Position numbers and translations under genes: made by a program. A DNA stretch of 6,747 bases from Rhodobiaceae bacterium. GTDB lineage: Bacteria > Pseudomonadota > Alphaproteobacteria > Parvibaculales > Parvibaculaceae. Shown here one piece after another: positions 6,127 through 6,747 of the stretch. The DNA is taken from contig DAIEIL010000060.1 of NCBI GenBank assembly GCA_027352645.1, forward strand, positions 1 through 6,747. Reading direction: 5' to 3'. How positions within the stretch are numbered: the stretch's first letter is position 1; each line of letters begins with the position of its first letter. Under the pieces are notes generated by a model, which saw only the letters and a list, made by a program, of their open reading frames with translations, was not told the origin of the DNA and did no database searches.

Positions 6127-6747
6127 ACTGCGCGGCTACCGTCGCGCGCTGCGCGAGCGTGTAATCCTCAAGCGCGACATTGGCCGTCGCCTTGGCGTAG
6201 TCGCGTGTATGCGAGCCCCAGTTCTGGGTGATGCGGCCGTCCGCTGTCTTGTACCAGGAGTGGCAGCCCGGATCGGCCCAGGTGGTCTTGGCAAGGTTCG
6301 CCTGAAGCTCGCGGTTGAAGCGATCCTGCGCCGTTTGGGTCACATCCATGGAGGCGGCCCCACGTGCTTCCAGCGCCTGCAGCGCCTTCACCGCATATTC
6401 AACCTGACGCTCGATCATGAAGGTGATCGTGTTGTGGCCGAGATTGGTGTTGGGCCCATAGAGCATGAACATGTTCGGGAAACCCGCGGTCGTGATGCCA
6501 AGATAGGCTTCCGGCGCCTCATGCCAGACGTCGTTGAGGCGCTTGCCGCCGCGACCGACCACATCCATCGACCAATGCCAGCCCGTCGTCTCGAAGCCCG
6601 TCGCATAGACGATGACGTCGAGATCATGCATCGCGCCGTCGGTGGTCTTCACGCCTTCGGGCGTAATGCCCTCGATATGCTCGGTGACGAGTGAGACATT
6701 GGGGCGCATCAGGGCCGGGTAGAAATCGTCGGTGATGAGGATGCGCT
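6125..6747 (-). CDS. Flavin-containing / Baeyer-Villiger type monooxygenase, C-terminal part (cut by right window edge)
   Basis: This class uses FAD and NADPH to insert one oxygen atom into ketones, amines or sulfides. The last 207 codons are visible; the frame stays open to the right edge, so the gene starts outside the window. Family marks include RILITDDFYPAL just inside the right edge, VIVYATGFETTGW (the ATG-F motif of class B flavoprotein monooxygenases), MLYGPNTNLGHNTITFMIE, and the C-terminal block CHSWYKTADGRITQNW. The FAD and NADPH Rossmann motifs and the FxGxxxHxxxW-type fingerprint would lie off the window, so substrate class and Baeyer-Villiger versus N-oxidising subtype cannot be decided. 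An internal Met at 6709 could be mistaken for a start, but conserved sequence continues upstream of it. It converges with ygiQ across a shared terminator and shows no link to the agmatine genes. Confidence 0.9.
   Translation of the reverse strand, partial: RILITDDFYPALMRPNVSLVTEHIEGITPEGVKTTDGAMHDLDVIVYATGFETTGWHWSMDVVGRGGKRLNDVWHEAPEAYLGITTAGFPNMFMLYGPNTNLGHNTITFMIERQVEYAVKALQALEARGAASMDVTQTAQDRFNRELQANLAKTTWADPGCHSWYKTADGRITQNWGSHTRDYAKATANVALEDYTLAQRATVAAQ

Noticed and set aside
6125..6709. A complete 194-residue small gene starting at ATG 6709
   Set aside because: The frame continues to the right edge with conserved monooxygenase sequence (RILITDDFYPAL), so the Met is internal.
1..6747. 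CRISPR array, transposon ends, phage genes, toxin-antitoxin pair or defence system
   Set aside because: No regularly spaced repeats, transposase-like frames, target duplications or small paired genes are visible. All long real genes are metabolic or radical SAM enzymes or a transporter.

Overview
The window is G+C-rich chromosomal DNA (about 60% by eye). Codon third positions in the genes are almost all G or C, and the gaps between genes are short. The proteins look proteobacterial, most like an alphaproteobacterium of the Hyphomicrobiales type. That placement rests on composition and general protein resemblance only, so it is tentative. I see no rRNA, tRNA, insertion sequence, CRISPR array or phage gene.

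Region 1 (1-3835) is an agmatine-to-putrescine locus. A leftward operon reads, in transcription order, a putrescine carbamoyltransferase-like gene (1796-2824), a 12-helix APC-type permease (363-1766) and agmatine deiminase aguA (N-terminal third, cut by the left edge). The gaps are 29 and 18 bases and each gene has its own Shine-Dalgarno site. Across a 123-base intergenic region with a dyad and a direct repeat, N-carbamoylputrescine amidase (aguB, 2948-3835) is transcribed rightward. AguA turns agmatine into N-carbamoylputrescine. The locus then encodes both known ways to finish the job: hydrolysis by the amidase (putrescine + CO2 + ammonia), and phosphorolysis by the carbamoyltransferase (putrescine + carbamoyl phosphate, which can yield ATP through carbamate kinase). 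The leftward gene order matches the Gram-positive energy-yielding agmatine deiminase operon, in which carbamate kinase follows aguA; that position lies just off the left edge.

Region 2 (4006-6066) is a complete YgiQ-family radical SAM protein on the + strand, probably starting at TTG. It ends at a strong hairpin terminator (6090-6126) shared with a convergent gene.

Region 3 (6125-6747) is the C-terminal part of a flavin-containing / Baeyer-Villiger type monooxygenase on the - strand, cut by the right edge. I see no functional link between regions 2 or 3 and the agmatine locus.

Most of the window is ordinary metabolism. The point worth following up is the pairing of the two alternative N-carbamoylputrescine-consuming enzymes in one divergent locus.
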